This document shows, piece by piece, positions 1 through 8,553 of a stretch of 64,000 nt of DNA. Both the position numbers and the translations under genes were made by a program. How positions within the stretch are numbered: the first letter of the stretch is position 1; each line of letters opens with the position of its first letter. The DNA lies in contig NZ_JACBGH010000001.1 of assembly GCF_013391695.1 (NCBI RefSeq), forward strand, positions 434,001-498,000, written 5' to 3'. The DNA comes from Thiomicrorhabdus cannonii (GTDB taxonomy: Bacteria; Pseudomonadota; Gammaproteobacteria; Thiomicrospirales; Thiomicrospiraceae). A model generated the notes under the pieces. That model was not told the DNA's origin. It searched no databases and saw only the letters and a list, made by a program, of their open reading frames with translations.

Positions 1-1112
1 CCGAACCTGCCGAGATTCCGCATGTTGTTCCCTCTCCACCGCAAATAGCCGGAACTTCTCACCTGCTGATCGATTTTGACAGCGGCAAAGTACTGGCGGC
101 CAAAGACCCCGATGCGCGCATCGAACCGGCCAGTTTGACCAAGATCATGACAGGTTACGTGGTTATCAACGAGTTGACCAACGGCAACATGAGCCTGGAC
201 GAAATGGTCACCATCAGCGAAAAAGCCTGGAAAATGCCCGGCTCGAAAATGTTCATTGAAGTCGGCAAACAGGTATCGGTACGCGATTTGATCAAAGGCA
301 TGGTGATCCAATCGGGTAATGACGCCAGTGTCGCTTTGGCCGAATATGTCGCCGGCAGTGAAGGGGTGTTTGCACAGCTCATGAACAAATATGCCAAAGC
401 GCTGGGCATGAACAATACCCACTTTGTAAACGCTACCGGCATGCCTGATCCCGACCATTACACCACCGCGAATGACCTGGCTATCTTGACCAAGGCGCTG
501 ATCACCAAATTCCCGGAAGAGTACAAATGGTATTCAGAGAAAAAATTCACCTACAACGGCATCACCCAATACAACCGCAATAAACTGCTGTGGCAAGACC
601 CGACGGTGGACGGTCTGAAAACCGGCCATACCGAAACCGCCGGTTACTGTCTGGTTTCCTCCGCCAAGCGCGACGACATGCGTCTGATCAGTGTGGTACT
701 GGGCACCAACAGCATGGAACAGCGCATCCAGGAAACCCAGAAACTGTTGAACTACGGTTTCCGTTTCTTTGAAACCCATCCGCTCTACAAAGCCAACCAG
801 CGTCTGAATGATGTCAAAGTGTGGGAAGGCAGCAAAGATCTGTTGGGCGTGGGGCTGCAAAACGACCTGTTTGTGACCATTCCGCGCGGCCAATATAAAA
901 ACCTGGTGATTGAAAGCACTCTGGAGCCTGAAATCGTCGCGCCGATCACAACCAATCAGCCGCTGGGCACCCTGCATGTGTCGCTGAACGGCCAGACCGT
1001 TGCCGATCAGCCGCTGGTGGCGCTTTCGGACGTGGAAGAAGGTTCGTTCTTCAAGAAACTGATCGATCAGATCAAACGCATGTTCAGTTCACTGTTCAGC
1101 TTTTTAGATTAA
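1..1112 (+). CDS. dacC: D-alanyl-D-alanine carboxypeptidase (PBP5/6 family), 5' end missing
   Basis: Removes the terminal D-Ala from peptidoglycan pentapeptides in the periplasm. The reading frame is open from base 3, so the signal peptide and true start lie before the window. All three penicilloyl-serine transferase motifs are visible: SLTK with the nucleophile Ser (bases 132-143), SGN (312-320) and KTG within DGLKTGHTE (618-626). The last 15 or so residues (FFKKLIDQIKRMFSSLF) form a basic amphipathic helix, the usual membrane anchor of PBP5-type enzymes, after a beta-rich C-terminal domain. It is followed 28 bp later by dat; dacC-dat-ybeD-lipB-lipA is a conserved gammaproteobacterial order. 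dacA and dacC cannot be told apart without the N-terminus, so the symbol is approximate. Confidence 0.93.
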   Translation, partial: EPAEIPHVVPSPPQIAGTSHLLIDFDSGKVLAAKDPDARIEPASLTKIMTGYVVINELTNGNMSLDEMVTISEKAWKMPGSKMFIEVGKQVSVRDLIKGMVIQSGNDASVALAEYVAGSEGVFAQLMNKYAKALGMNNTHFVNATGMPDPDHYTTANDLAILTKALITKFPEEYKWYSEKKFTYNGITQYNRNKLLWQDPTVDGLKTGHTETAGYCLVSSAKRDDMRLISVVLGTNSMEQRIQETQKLLNYGFRFFETHPLYKANQRLNDVKVWEGSKDLLGVGLQNDLFVTIPRGQYKNLVIESTLEPEIVAPITTNQPLGTLHVSLNGQTVADQPLVALSDVEEGSFFKKLIDQIKRMFSSLFSFLD

Positions 1113-1140
1113 TTTTTCGTGTGTTAGGAACCGCATTTAT

Positions 1141-2031
1141 ATGAGCCAAAATCTTTCCGTCGTCAGCCAACAGATCGTCTATCTGAACGGCGAATATATT
1201 CCCATGTCAGAATCGCAGATCTCCACGCAGGATCGCGGTTTTCTGTTTGGCGACGGTGTTTACGAGGTCATCCCGGTTTATCAGCAAAAACTGTTTGCCT
1301 GGGAAGAACATCTGCAACGCCTCAAGAACAGTCTGGCGGCGGTGAGCATTCCCAACCCGCTGACGGATGACGCCTGGCTCGATTTGCTCAACACCCTGAT
1401 TGCCAAACACCCCTGGCAAGACCAGTTCGTTTACCTGCAAGTGACCCGCGGCATTCAGATGCAGCGTGACCACCTGCCTGCGGACTGTCTGACGCCGACC
1501 ATCTATGCCTATACCAACCCGTTGAAACCGGTTGATGCCAAAATCCTCACGCAGGGCATTCAGGTGGTCACCCTTGAAGATATCCGCTGGCTGCGTTGCG
1601 ACATCAAAGCCATCGCCCTGCTGCCGAATGTATTGATGAAACTGGCGGCCAAACACCAAGGGGCCGACGATGCGATTTTGGTGGGCCGCGACGGCACGAT
1701 TTCCGAAGGCAGCGCCAGCAACGTCGTCATCGTTAAAAACGGCGAACTGCTCACGCCGCCTAACAGCCATAAACTGTTGCCGGGGGTCACGCGCATCGTG
1801 ATCGAACGCGTTGCCGCCTCGCATCAGCTGTCTTTTGTAGAACGCGAACTGACCCTGCAGGATTTACAAAGCGCCGATGAAATCTGGCTGACCAGCTCCA
1901 CCAAAGAGGCGTTGCCGGTCACCCTGCTGGACGGAGTGAAAGTCGGTTCCGGTGTTCCCGGCCCGGTGTGGAACAGAATGCGTGACCACTATCAGCAATA
2001 CAAGGCACAATTTGTCTCTGGGCTTGTATAA
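1141..2031 (+). CDS. dat: D-amino-acid aminotransferase (class IV PLP enzyme)
   Basis: A 296-residue fold-type IV PLP aminotransferase, most like D-alanine aminotransferases that interconvert D-Ala and D-Glu through pyruvate and 2-oxoglutarate. Family signs are the N-terminal YLNGEY and RGFLFGDGVYEVIPVY, the candidate Schiff-base lysine in the DIKAIALLPNVL stretch, and the cofactor-phosphate region EGSASNVVIVKNG. Branched-chain aminotransferase IlvE and aminodeoxychorismate lyase share this fold. The neighbouring D-Ala carboxypeptidase, in the same direction 28 bp upstream, favours D-amino-acid recycling. The ATG follows GTGTTAGGAACC, a usable ribosome site. Confidence 0.85.
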   Translation: MSQNLSVVSQQIVYLNGEYIPMSESQISTQDRGFLFGDGVYEVIPVYQQKLFAWEEHLQRLKNSLAAVSIPNPLTDDAWLDLLNTLIAKHPWQDQFVYLQVTRGIQMQRDHLPADCLTPTIYAYTNPLKPVDAKILTQGIQVVTLEDIRWLRCDIKAIALLPNVLMKLAAKHQGADDAILVGRDGTISEGSASNVVIVKNGELLTPPNSHKLLPGVTRIVIERVAASHQLSFVERELTLQDLQSADEIWLTSSTKEALPVTLLDGVKVGSGVPGPVWNRMRDHYQQYKAQFVSGLV

Positions 2032-2112
2032 ACCGCCCCGAGTCACTACTTTACGAATTTAGGCAAATTTTCGCTGATAACAGCAGTAACCGAACAAACG
2101 AGCGAGAATCGT

Positions 2113-2397
2113 ATGACAAAAGATTTACATGCCCCGGATACGGAAACGCTACTCGAGTTTCCGTGCGATTATCGTTTAAAAGCGATGGGACACAACACCC
2201 AAGAATTTATCGACCTCGTCTTTGAGGTCACCAAACGCTATGCACCGGAAGTCACCCGTGAGCACATTCAAATCAAAGGCTCCTCGGAGAAACGCTTTAT
2301 TTCCGTCAACATCACTATTTATGCCACCTGCATCGAACAGCTTCACGGCATCTACGGCGATTTGAAGAAACATCCTGAAGTGCTCTTTACGCTGTAA
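2113..2397 (+). CDS. ybeD: YbeD-like DUF493 protein
   Basis: A 94-residue protein of the YbeD/DUF493 family, a small ferredoxin-like (ACT-like) fold found next to lipB in many gammaproteobacteria. The family has been suggested to act allosterically in lipoate or related metabolism, but no biochemical role is settled. Recognisable features are [13 protein letters not shown] near the N-terminus and [17 protein letters not shown] in the middle. Its stop codon overlaps the first base of the lipB ATG (taATG), so the two are very likely translationally coupled. Confidence 0.88.
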   Translation: MTKDLHAPDTETLLEFPCDYRLKAMGHNTQEFIDLVFEVTKRYAPEVTREHIQIKGSSEKRFISVNITIYATCIEQLHGIYGDLKKHPEVLFTL

Positions 2398-3071
2398 TGG
2401 CGGGAACTGGCTTGTCCGTTTTAACACCGCAAATCAAATACCTTGGCCTGCAACCCTATGAAGCAACCTGGCAGGCCATGCAAACCTTCACCGACAACCG
2501 TCTTGCCGATACGCCCGACGAACTCTGGATTGTGGAGCACCCGCCGGTTTTCACCCAAGGGCTTAACGGCAAAGCCGAACACCTGCTAAAACTCGCCCCC
2601 AACATCCCACTGGTGCAGACCGACCGCGGCGGCCAGGTCACCTATCACGGCCCCGGACAACTGGTGCTCTATATCCTGATTGACCTGAAACGCGCCCATC
2701 TCGGCGTGCGTGCGTTGGTCACCGCTATGGAGCAGGCGGTCATCGGCCTGCTCGCGGAGTTTGGCATTGCCTCCCTCGCCCGCAGCGACGCCCCCGGCGT
2801 GTATGTTGACGGCGCCAAAATCGCCTCGCTCGGCCTTAAAATCCGCAAGCAGAAAAGCTATCACGGTCTGGCGCTGAATGTGAAGATGGATCTCGCCCCA
2901 TTTCAAATGATCAACCCCTGCGGCCTGCAAGGCATGCGCATGACCCAGCTATCCGACCTGCTCTCTTCTAACGACGCCGCCGACCCGGCCTGTTCAGATT
3001 TGCAAAGCCTCGGCCAACGCCTTGCCAATCTGCTGACGAAGCAGATTCACCAAGCGCAAACCACCCGCTAA
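2397..3071 (+). CDS. lipB: Octanoyltransferase
   Basis: Moves the octanoyl group from acyl carrier protein to lipoyl domains, the first step of de novo lipoylation. The 224-residue protein has the family motifs [16 protein letters not shown], the Lys-containing [18 protein letters not shown] and [13 protein letters not shown]; the PCG Cys and the SLGLK Lys are the expected catalytic residues. The start overlaps the ybeD stop by one base. The tail after residue 185 is variable and contains a copy of the recurrent ACCCGGCCTGTTCAG word (2983-3000) read as DPACSD. lipA, the next enzyme, lies downstream. Confidence 0.96.
   Translation: MAGTGLSVLTPQIKYLGLQPYEATWQAMQTFTDNRLADTPDELWIVEHPPVFTQGLNGKAEHLLKLAPNIPLVQTDRGGQVTYHGPGQLVLYILIDLKRAHLGVRALVTAMEQAVIGLLAEFGIASLARSDAPGVYVDGAKIASLGLKIRKQKSYHGLALNVKMDLAPFQMINPCGLQGMRMTQLSDLLSSNDAADPACSDLQSLGQRLANLLTKQIHQAQTTR
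2983..3000 (-). repeat. GGCCGGGT repeat copy inside lipB
   Basis: ACCCGGCCTGTTCAGATT, 15 of the first bases match the consensus. It falls in the variable lipB tail. Confidence 0.6.
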
Positions 3072-3155
3072 GCGCTTAAATCAGCAGAGTTTTTGACAAT
3101 CCTTTATAATACGCGGTTATCGAAACAAAACGGCACCTAACGCCCGATTAAGCCT

Positions 3156-4178
3156 ATGCAAAACGCACCGCAATATCAAGAAATCAAGCTGGACGACATC
3201 GGCAACCGCCAGTCGCTGAAAACGCGAAACGACGCCATGCCTAAAGGGGAATACAAAACCAAATCCCTCAAACACCGTCCCGACCCGGAAGCCGAGCGCC
3301 TGCAAAAACCGCGCTGGATCAAAGCCAAGCTGCCCAAAGCCAAAGACATCCACCGCGTTGCCGAGCTCAAGGCGATTATGCGCGAAAAAGGCCTGCACTC
3401 CGTCTGCGAAGAAGCCTCCTGCCCCAATCTGGGAGAATGCTTCGGCCACGGCACCGCCACCTTTATGATTATGGGCGACATCTGCACGCGCAAATGCCCG
3501 TTCTGCGACGTGACTCACGGCCGCCCCAAACCGCTCAATCCCAATGAACCGGCCCATCTGGCCGAAACCGTCGCCGCCATGCGCCTCAAATATGTGGTCA
3601 TCACCTCGGTGGACCGCGACGACCTGCGCGACGGCGGCGCCCAGCATTTTGTGGAATGCGTCAGCGCCCTGCGCGAACAACTGCCGGAACTCAAAATCGA
3701 AACCCTGGTGCCCGACTTCCGTGGCCGTTTGAGCGTCGCGCTGGAAACCTTAAGCGAGTGTGTGCCGGATGTATTGAACCACAATCTGGAAACCATTCCC
3801 CGCCTCTATGAAGAAGCCCGTCCAGGAGCGGATTACCAATCCTCACTCGATCTGTTGAAGCGCTTCAAACAGATGAATCCCAACGTCATCACCAAATCGG
3901 GTCTGATGGTGGGACTTGGCGAAACGCTCGACGAACTGCTGCAAGTGATGCGCGATTTGCGCGCCCATGATGTCGATATGCTCACCGTCGGCCAGTATCT
4001 GCAACCCAGCAAATTCCATCTGGCGGTCAAAAAATACTGGACGCCGGACGAGTTCCAGCAAATTGAACAGGCCGGGTACGACATGGGCTTTAGCAATGTC
4101 GCCGCCGGGCCGATGGTGCGTTCTTCGTACCATGCCGATTTGCAGGCGCATGAGCTCGCAAACTCACTGGCAAACTAA
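3156..4178 (+). CDS. lipA: Lipoyl synthase (radical SAM)
   Basis: Inserts two sulfurs into octanoyl-lipoyl domains using two [4Fe-4S] clusters. The 340-residue sequence shows the auxiliary-cluster cysteines in [15 protein letters not shown] and the radical SAM signature CTRKCPFC. The conserved C-terminal RSSYHAD supplies the serine ligand of the auxiliary cluster. The first 80 residues are a Lys-rich extension typical of proteobacterial LipA. It sits 84 bp after lipB and probably has its own promoter there (TTGACA-like at about 3093, TATAAT-like at about 3106 are close together, so only suggestive). Near the 3' end it contains a 19-base exact match to the terminator repeat at 10 kb. Confidence 0.97.
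   Translation: MQNAPQYQEIKLDDIGNRQSLKTRNDAMPKGEYKTKSLKHRPDPEAERLQKPRWIKAKLPKAKDIHRVAELKAIMREKGLHSVCEEASCPNLGECFGHGTATFMIMGDICTRKCPFCDVTHGRPKPLNPNEPAHLAETVAAMRLKYVVITSVDRDDLRDGGAQHFVECVSALREQLPELKIETLVPDFRGRLSVALETLSECVPDVLNHNLETIPRLYEEARPGADYQSSLDLLKRFKQMNPNVITKSGLMVGLGETLDELLQVMRDLRAHDVDMLTVGQYLQPSKFHLAVKKYWTPDEFQQIEQAGYDMGFSNVAAGPMVRSSYHADLQAHELANSLAN
4060..4078 (+). repeat. GGCCGGGT repeat copy inside lipA
   Basis: AAATTGAACAGGCCGGGTA is identical over 19 bases to 10023-10041. It codes for QIEQAGY in a normal-length part of LipA, so it was not an insertion. Confidence 0.6.
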
Positions 4179-4221
4179 TTTTTTTATCGTTTTTCACTGG
4201 TTAAGGCAAAGAGAACACACC

Positions 4222-5076
4222 ATGTCCAACACCGTTCAACGCTTTTTATTCAAAGAACTCAATATCCGCGGCCAGCACATTCATCTGCAGGAAAGCTGGC
4301 AGGCCATGCTCAAAGACCGTCACTACCCGCTCTCCATTATCAAACTGCTGGGCGAACTGACCGCCGTGTCGGTGTTGATGGCCAGCGGCATGAAACACCA
4401 AGGCCGCATCACACTGCAGGTTCAGGGCTCCGGCCCGGTCACGCTACTGGTGGTGGAAGTCACGCACGATCTTAAAATCCGCGGCATGGCCAAAACCGAC
4501 CGTACTATCACCACCGAAAACACACTGGATGAACTCTTGGGCGACGGCCAGATTCTGGTGACGCTGGAAAACATCCAGACCAACCATCACTTTCAGTCTT
4601 ATGTGCCGCGCCAGGGCAACAGCATCAGCGAAGCCTTTGAAGAGTTCTTGAGCCAGTCGGAACAACTTCCTTCCAAACTTTGGTTGGCGGCCGACGAACA
4701 GGCCATTGGCGGCGTCATGATTCAGAAAATGCCCGATACCGACGGTCATGATTCTGACGGCTGGGAGCGTGTCATGCACATCACCACCACGGTTCAGGAC
4801 CAGGAACTGACGCAACTGCCTACCGAAGAACTGTTGCACCGCCTCTTCCACGAAGAGTTGCTGGAGTTGTTTACCCCGTCCGAGGTGCAGTACGAATGTC
4901 CGCAAGACCGCGAGAAGGTCGATAATATGCTGCGCTCGCTGGGCGAAGAAGAGGTCCGCAAACTGCTCGAAGAGCAAGGGGAAATTGTGATTCATAACGA
5001 AATCTGCAACTTCCACCTGCGTTATGGGCAAAAAGAGGTGGATAGTCTGTTTCATGGCAAGGCTACCATTCAATAA
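4222..5076 (+). CDS. hslO: Hsp33-family redox chaperone with an incomplete zinc site
   Basis: A 284-residue homologue of Hsp33, the cytosolic holdase switched on by oxidative unfolding. The frame is open upstream, but the ATG at 4222 (MSNTVQRFLFKEL), after AAGAGAAC, matches the family start. The N-terminal domain (residues 1-180, with GRITLQVQGSGPVTLL) is normal. The C-terminal switch normally holds four cysteines, CxC then CxxC about 30 residues on. Here only one of each pair remains: YECPQD has Cys226 and Tyr in place of the first Cys, and HNEIC has Cys262 and Asn in place of the third. Two Cys could still form one disulfide, but tetrahedral Cys4 zinc binding looks lost. The fold assignment is sure; regulation is open. 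Confidence 0.9.
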   Translation: MSNTVQRFLFKELNIRGQHIHLQESWQAMLKDRHYPLSIIKLLGELTAVSVLMASGMKHQGRITLQVQGSGPVTLLVVEVTHDLKIRGMAKTDRTITTENTLDELLGDGQILVTLENIQTNHHFQSYVPRQGNSISEAFEEFLSQSEQLPSKLWLAADEQAIGGVMIQKMPDTDGHDSDGWERVMHITTTVQDQELTQLPTEELLHRLFHEELLELFTPSEVQYECPQDREKVDNMLRSLGEEEVRKLLEEQGEIVIHNEICNFHLRYGQKEVDSLFHGKATIQ

Positions 5077-5093
5077 AACTCCCCTCGCAATCA

Positions 5094-5131
5094 CATCTCA
5101 AGCCTGTTTGGCATCTAACAGGCTTGAGATG
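5094..5131. terminator. Perfect 15-bp stem-loop after hslO
   Basis: Arms CATCTCAAGCCTGTT (5094-5108) and AACAGGCTTGAGATG (5117-5131) are perfect inverted repeats around an 8-nt loop, 18 bp after the hslO stop. No T-run follows, so intrinsic termination is not proven; it may instead protect the 3' end. The word differs from the GGCCGGGT repeat found elsewhere. Confidence 0.55.
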
Positions 5132-5162
5132 CATTCCACTACAATCTCTCCAAGTTATTAAC

Positions 5163-5193
5163 TTGACAGGTGCTTATGGCGTAACAGTATAAG
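5163..5193 (+). promoter_or_regulatory. Candidate sigma-70 promoter of the prepilin-like operon
   Basis: A perfect -35 TTGACA (5163-5168) is followed by TATAAG (5188-5193) with a 19-bp spacer, longer than the optimal 17. It lies about 95 bp upstream of the first prepilin-like gene and is the only good promoter-like pair in this gap. Confidence 0.4.
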
Positions 5194-5287
5194 ATTACAT
5201 TTTCTTGCAATTAATTATAAAATCGAGCCATTAAATAACTTCAACGTGATCTGCCATAATCGTTCAGGCTTCGCTGAGACAGTCATC

Positions 5288-6250
5288 ATGAATAAAGTCA
5301 CACAACACAAGATTCCAAATCCGTCTAAACAGCGCGGATTTATCGTACTGATGACAATGATGATGTTAGCAGTCGGCACCGCCATATGGTTTGGAACTTT
5401 GGGACAAATTCGTTCCAATACCATGAAAATAGAAAGTGAGGATCGCCAACTCCTGGAATTACAGGCCATTAAGGAACGTATGCTGGCCTATGCGGTGCTC
5501 CAACCAGAAATTTTCTCCGATCAGGCGGTCATCCCCGGCGTGGGGTATTTCCCTTGTCCCGATACTAACGGCGATGGTACGGCTGACAGGCCCTGCGGCT
5601 ATGATTCAGCAACCAACCAACTGTTTGTCATCGGTCGGGTGCCCACACAGGAAACCAGCCATTTCTTCTCATTCATTGATTCTGGCATCGATCCCTCGCT
5701 TTACTGGTTTGCCGTCGATGCACGATTGGTTGACCACCATGCCTACTATGCCTATGACAATGCGTTGCGCTTTGCGCCGGTTAGTGTGCAAATGCCGGTT
5801 GAGGTGCCGGACCAATCAAACAATGATGTTCCACCGCTAACGGTAGATGGCAAAGACGAAATTGTGATGGCACTTTTTTATGCCGGCCCTGCTTTGAGTA
5901 ATCAAACACGTCCAAGCAATAGCATCAACGACTACTTGGAACAACCTACTGCAACCCTCGGTTACAGCATAAACTTTCAATCCGTTGGCGCCACGCCGGA
6001 TGTATTTAATGACTATGTCATTACCATTACCCGCAAGGAGTGGGAAGCGGCCATGTTGGCTAGAGTCAGTCAGGATATTTCGCCCCAGGATGGCGTGCCC
6101 GATTTATGTTCACTTGTTGCTGAAAATACTGCCGACTGGTTCAACGCCTGCGCCTATACCCATCCGACAAATCGCCCTGTTTACACCTGTGATGGCACAG
6201 CTGTCAACAATCTCGCCGGCCAAGACTGGCGCAGTTTGGTTTGCCCATAA
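5288..6250 (+). CDS. Prepilin-like protein 1 (PilX/PulK-like N-terminus, PCPD motif)
   Basis: A 320-residue predicted envelope or secreted protein, first of four related genes. A basic leader ending in KQRG precedes a hydrophobic helix (about residues 17-40) and then a charged helix, as in type IV prepilins. The Glu expected five residues after the cleavage Gly is absent, so it is closest to minor pilins or pseudopilins such as PilX or GspK. At about residue 95 comes FPCPDTNGDGTADRPCG: a Cys pair framing a DxNxDG loop that looks like a dockerin-type calcium loop. More Cys occur near the C-terminus. The ATG at 5288 is chosen over one 42 bp upstream because it places the leader correctly; there is no strong ribosome site. 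The next gene starts 12 bp later. Function unknown. Confidence 0.75.
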   Translation: MNKVTQHKIPNPSKQRGFIVLMTMMMLAVGTAIWFGTLGQIRSNTMKIESEDRQLLELQAIKERMLAYAVLQPEIFSDQAVIPGVGYFPCPDTNGDGTADRPCGYDSATNQLFVIGRVPTQETSHFFSFIDSGIDPSLYWFAVDARLVDHHAYYAYDNALRFAPVSVQMPVEVPDQSNNDVPPLTVDGKDEIVMALFYAGPALSNQTRPSNSINDYLEQPTATLGYSINFQSVGATPDVFNDYVITITRKEWEAAMLARVSQDISPQDGVPDLCSLVAENTADWFNACAYTHPTNRPVYTCDGTAVNNLAGQDWRSLVCP

Positions 6251-6262
6251 GGAACGCGTAAA

Positions 6263-7039
6263 ATGAAGCCCATGTCATCTTATCGCTCTTGCCATTACCA
6301 ATCTGGATTTTCACTGCTGGAAATGGCTATCGTAGCCGTCATTCTCAGCATACTCTCAATCCAACTCATCCATTCCAGAACGATCAACGAAGATTATGAC
6401 CGCCAACGTGAAAACCGCTCACTCACGCTTGAAGCCAAAACCCTTCTGATCAGTTTTGTGCAAACCAACGGTTACCTTCCCTGCCCGGATACCGACAACA
6501 ATGGCTGGGAAAATCGTACAGGTAATCAATGTACCGCAACAATAGGAAAACTGCCGCACCTGATGTTGGGGGCACCACCGGATGATGCCTGGAATGAGTC
6601 TCTCTTCTACCAGGTCAATACGCATGCCAACAGTGCCGACATAGAGGATAGCAACTCAGCAGCCAGCTACTTTTCAGCCTCATCTGCACCCTTATTCACG
6701 CTAAACACACCTCCCATAGGGGTCACAGCCGGCGCAGGCACCATGACCGTATGCTCCGAAACCGAAGCCTCTCAGTGCAATGCCTCGACTAATGGTGACG
6801 ATATTCTGGAAAAAGGTGCCATCGCCGTGATTGTCAGCTTTGGCAAAAACAGTACGCAAACCTGGAATCTGATCGACACCGCGAGTGTGAATGCTCTGTC
6901 TGCCGTTGAAAAGGAAAATGCCGATGGCGACGCTTACTTCTGGCAATCTTCCATCAATCAGGCAGACGATGCGTTGGCTTGGCTAAACGGCTATGAAGTG
7001 AAATACGCTGTTTTGAAATCCGAGCGCGGTTTAAACTGA
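6263..7039 (+). CDS. Prepilin-like protein 2 (type IV pilin leader, PCPD motif)
   Basis: A 258-residue protein with a classical class-III leader: SGFSLLEMAIVAVIL, with Gly before the cleaved bond and Glu at mature position 5, so a PilD-type peptidase should process it. After the N-terminal helix comes YLPCPDTDNNGWENR followed by a Cys, then KLPHLMLGAP and DDAWNESLFYQV, the same order of motifs as in the next two genes. The remainder is Ser/Ala/Thr-rich with two further Cys (CSETEASQC), a probable disulfide loop as in pilin C-terminal regions. An AAGGA ribosome site lies 9 bp before the ATG. It belongs to the four-gene cluster; function unknown. Confidence 0.78.
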   Translation: MKPMSSYRSCHYQSGFSLLEMAIVAVILSILSIQLIHSRTINEDYDRQRENRSLTLEAKTLLISFVQTNGYLPCPDTDNNGWENRTGNQCTATIGKLPHLMLGAPPDDAWNESLFYQVNTHANSADIEDSNSAASYFSASSAPLFTLNTPPIGVTAGAGTMTVCSETEASQCNASTNGDDILEKGAIAVIVSFGKNSTQTWNLIDTASVNALSAVEKENADGDAYFWQSSINQADDALAWLNGYEVKYAVLKSERGLN

Positions 7040-7050
7040 GGAACAAATTA

Positions 7051-8553
7051 ATGAACAATCATCCCCGTCGATCGCATCATCAAGGCTTCACCTTACTTGA
7101 ACTCGCTGTCGTTATTGCCATTGTCTCGGTACTGGGTGCCGGTTCGCTTGCGGTTTACTCGGAATTTCACGACCATGCCAAATGGCAGGAGAGTCAGGCA
7201 AAATTACAGGTCATTAAAAAGGCGATTCTCAAATTCACCGAAAAAAATAATTTCGTGCCCTGTCCCGACGCCAACCAAAATGGCTATGAATCCCGAACAA
7301 ACGCCAGCGGAAGAATTCCGGCCGTTCCGGCAACCCCCGCCATTCCAGCCGTTCCCGGAACAGAAACCAGACCGACTATTCCTGCGATTCCAGCCGTTCC
7401 GGCACAGCCTGCCATTCCTAATATTCCGGTTTCTACCTGTAGCGCTCATACCGGCACAGTGCCTTATGAAACGCTGGGATTAAGCCGCGCCTCCGTCGAG
7501 GATAGCTGGGGGAATTTAATCGTCTACGCGGTGGATCAAGGCGTGACCGATGCCGATCTGATGCTGGAATGCCCGACAGATACCTCCTGCTTTTTTAACC
7601 GCAACCCGATTCCCTCTCTCCCGGCCAACCGGGTTTTTCCGGGCAGTGCACTTCCCGCTTTTAATGACGCCACCTTACCCACCGAAACGCAATTGGGTGC
7701 AAACAATTTAAGAATCTGTGCCGATAGTGCCTGTTCAGAAATCGTTGCCAATGGTCAGGTGGTGATTTTGCTTGCCAAAAACCAAAACGGCCAGTTATCA
7801 AGCGGATTGGATGCCGACGAAGCTGACAATATAGATCTTGATCGAAACTTTGTGGTGCGCTCCTACTCCAAAAACCCATTCTATGATGACTCTTTGCTGG
7901 GAGTCAGCGCCTACGAATTGAAAAAACAAACGGAAACCGAGACTTATGAAACCGTTAATAACATCAACACCAACACCAACGTCACGCTGAAAAGCGGCGA
8001 GAACATTTTGGGCGGCGGCGCCGATAAAAGCATCGGCAATATCGGCGACAACAACCCCTATAGTCAGAATGTACAGACAGCGGTAGCCAGCCAGACGATC
8101 AGCTTTGGTGCGGAAAACGCCGGTAAAACCGTCATCATGCAGCTCGATACCAAGGCATACGGCACCTGGGATCAACCCAGCAGACGAGATTCGGGGCTTA
8201 CCAGTGACCAAGCCTTTATTGCCGCCAACGGTGAGATTTTGGAAACGCTGGCTTACGATTCCACCCAAAATGATCACGACGGTTATTACAACTACTACGA
8301 CCCCGCTCTGGGCGGTGACCCAAACACGCCCAACAGAACGGAAAAGTACTGGGAAGATTCGCATGAAGTCAGCTTTATCCTGGACGGAAACGGCGACGCT
8401 AATCTCGAATTTGCCGTGGCGACAACGGGCACGGATGAACAAGTCGACTTTACCAACATTCAGCTGATTCTCTATAGCACACCGCCATTGATGCCCGATT
8501 TTCCAAGCGTCCAACCGATTGATGGCATTTCACAGACACAGGGGTTAGAGTGA
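7051..8553 (+). CDS. Prepilin-like protein 3 with Pro/Ala repeat insert and large C-terminal domain
   Basis: A 500-residue prepilin: QGFTLLELAVVIAIVSVLG is a textbook leader and helix with Glu5. The PCPDANQNGYESR motif starts near residue 70. Between it and its partner Cys is an insert of about 40 residues built from IPAVPATPAIPAVP-like units, absent from the paralogues. Then follow the shared TVPYETLGLS and EDSWGNLIVYAV. The C-terminal 180 residues form an extra, predicted beta-rich domain with many acidic and aromatic residues (DNDHDGYYNYYDP-like and FILDGNGDANLEF stretches), reminiscent of jelly-roll or carbohydrate-binding modules, though I cannot name the family. GAGGAA serves as ribosome site. 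Its stop overlaps the next gene's start. Confidence 0.78.
   Translation: MNNHPRRSHHQGFTLLELAVVIAIVSVLGAGSLAVYSEFHDHAKWQESQAKLQVIKKAILKFTEKNNFVPCPDANQNGYESRTNASGRIPAVPATPAIPAVPGTETRPTIPAIPAVPAQPAIPNIPVSTCSAHTGTVPYETLGLSRASVEDSWGNLIVYAVDQGVTDADLMLECPTDTSCFFNRNPIPSLPANRVFPGSALPAFNDATLPTETQLGANNLRICADSACSEIVANGQVVILLAKNQNGQLSSGLDADEADNIDLDRNFVVRSYSKNPFYDDSLLGVSAYELKKQTETETYETVNNINTNTNVTLKSGENILGGGADKSIGNIGDNNPYSQNVQTAVASQTISFGAENAGKTVIMQLDTKAYGTWDQPSRRDSGLTSDQAFIAANGEILETLAYDSTQNDHDGYYNYYDPALGGDPNTPNRTEKYWEDSHEVSFILDGNGDANLEFAVATTGTDEQVDFTNIQLILYSTPPLMPDFPSVQPIDGISQTQGLE
7311..7434 (+). repeat. Pro-Ala-Ile-Val coding repeat inside prepilin-like gene 3
   Basis: The DNA repeats ATTCC(G/A)GCCGTTCC(G/C)-like units, giving tandem IPAVPA / IPNIPV peptides. 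It falls between the PCPD motif and its partner Cys, so it would form a rigid extended arm looping out of the pilin head. Confidence 0.8.

Noticed and set aside
3967-4221. Longer reading of hslO from 3967
   Set aside because: It would overlap lipA by over 200 bp and has no family match before ATG 4222.
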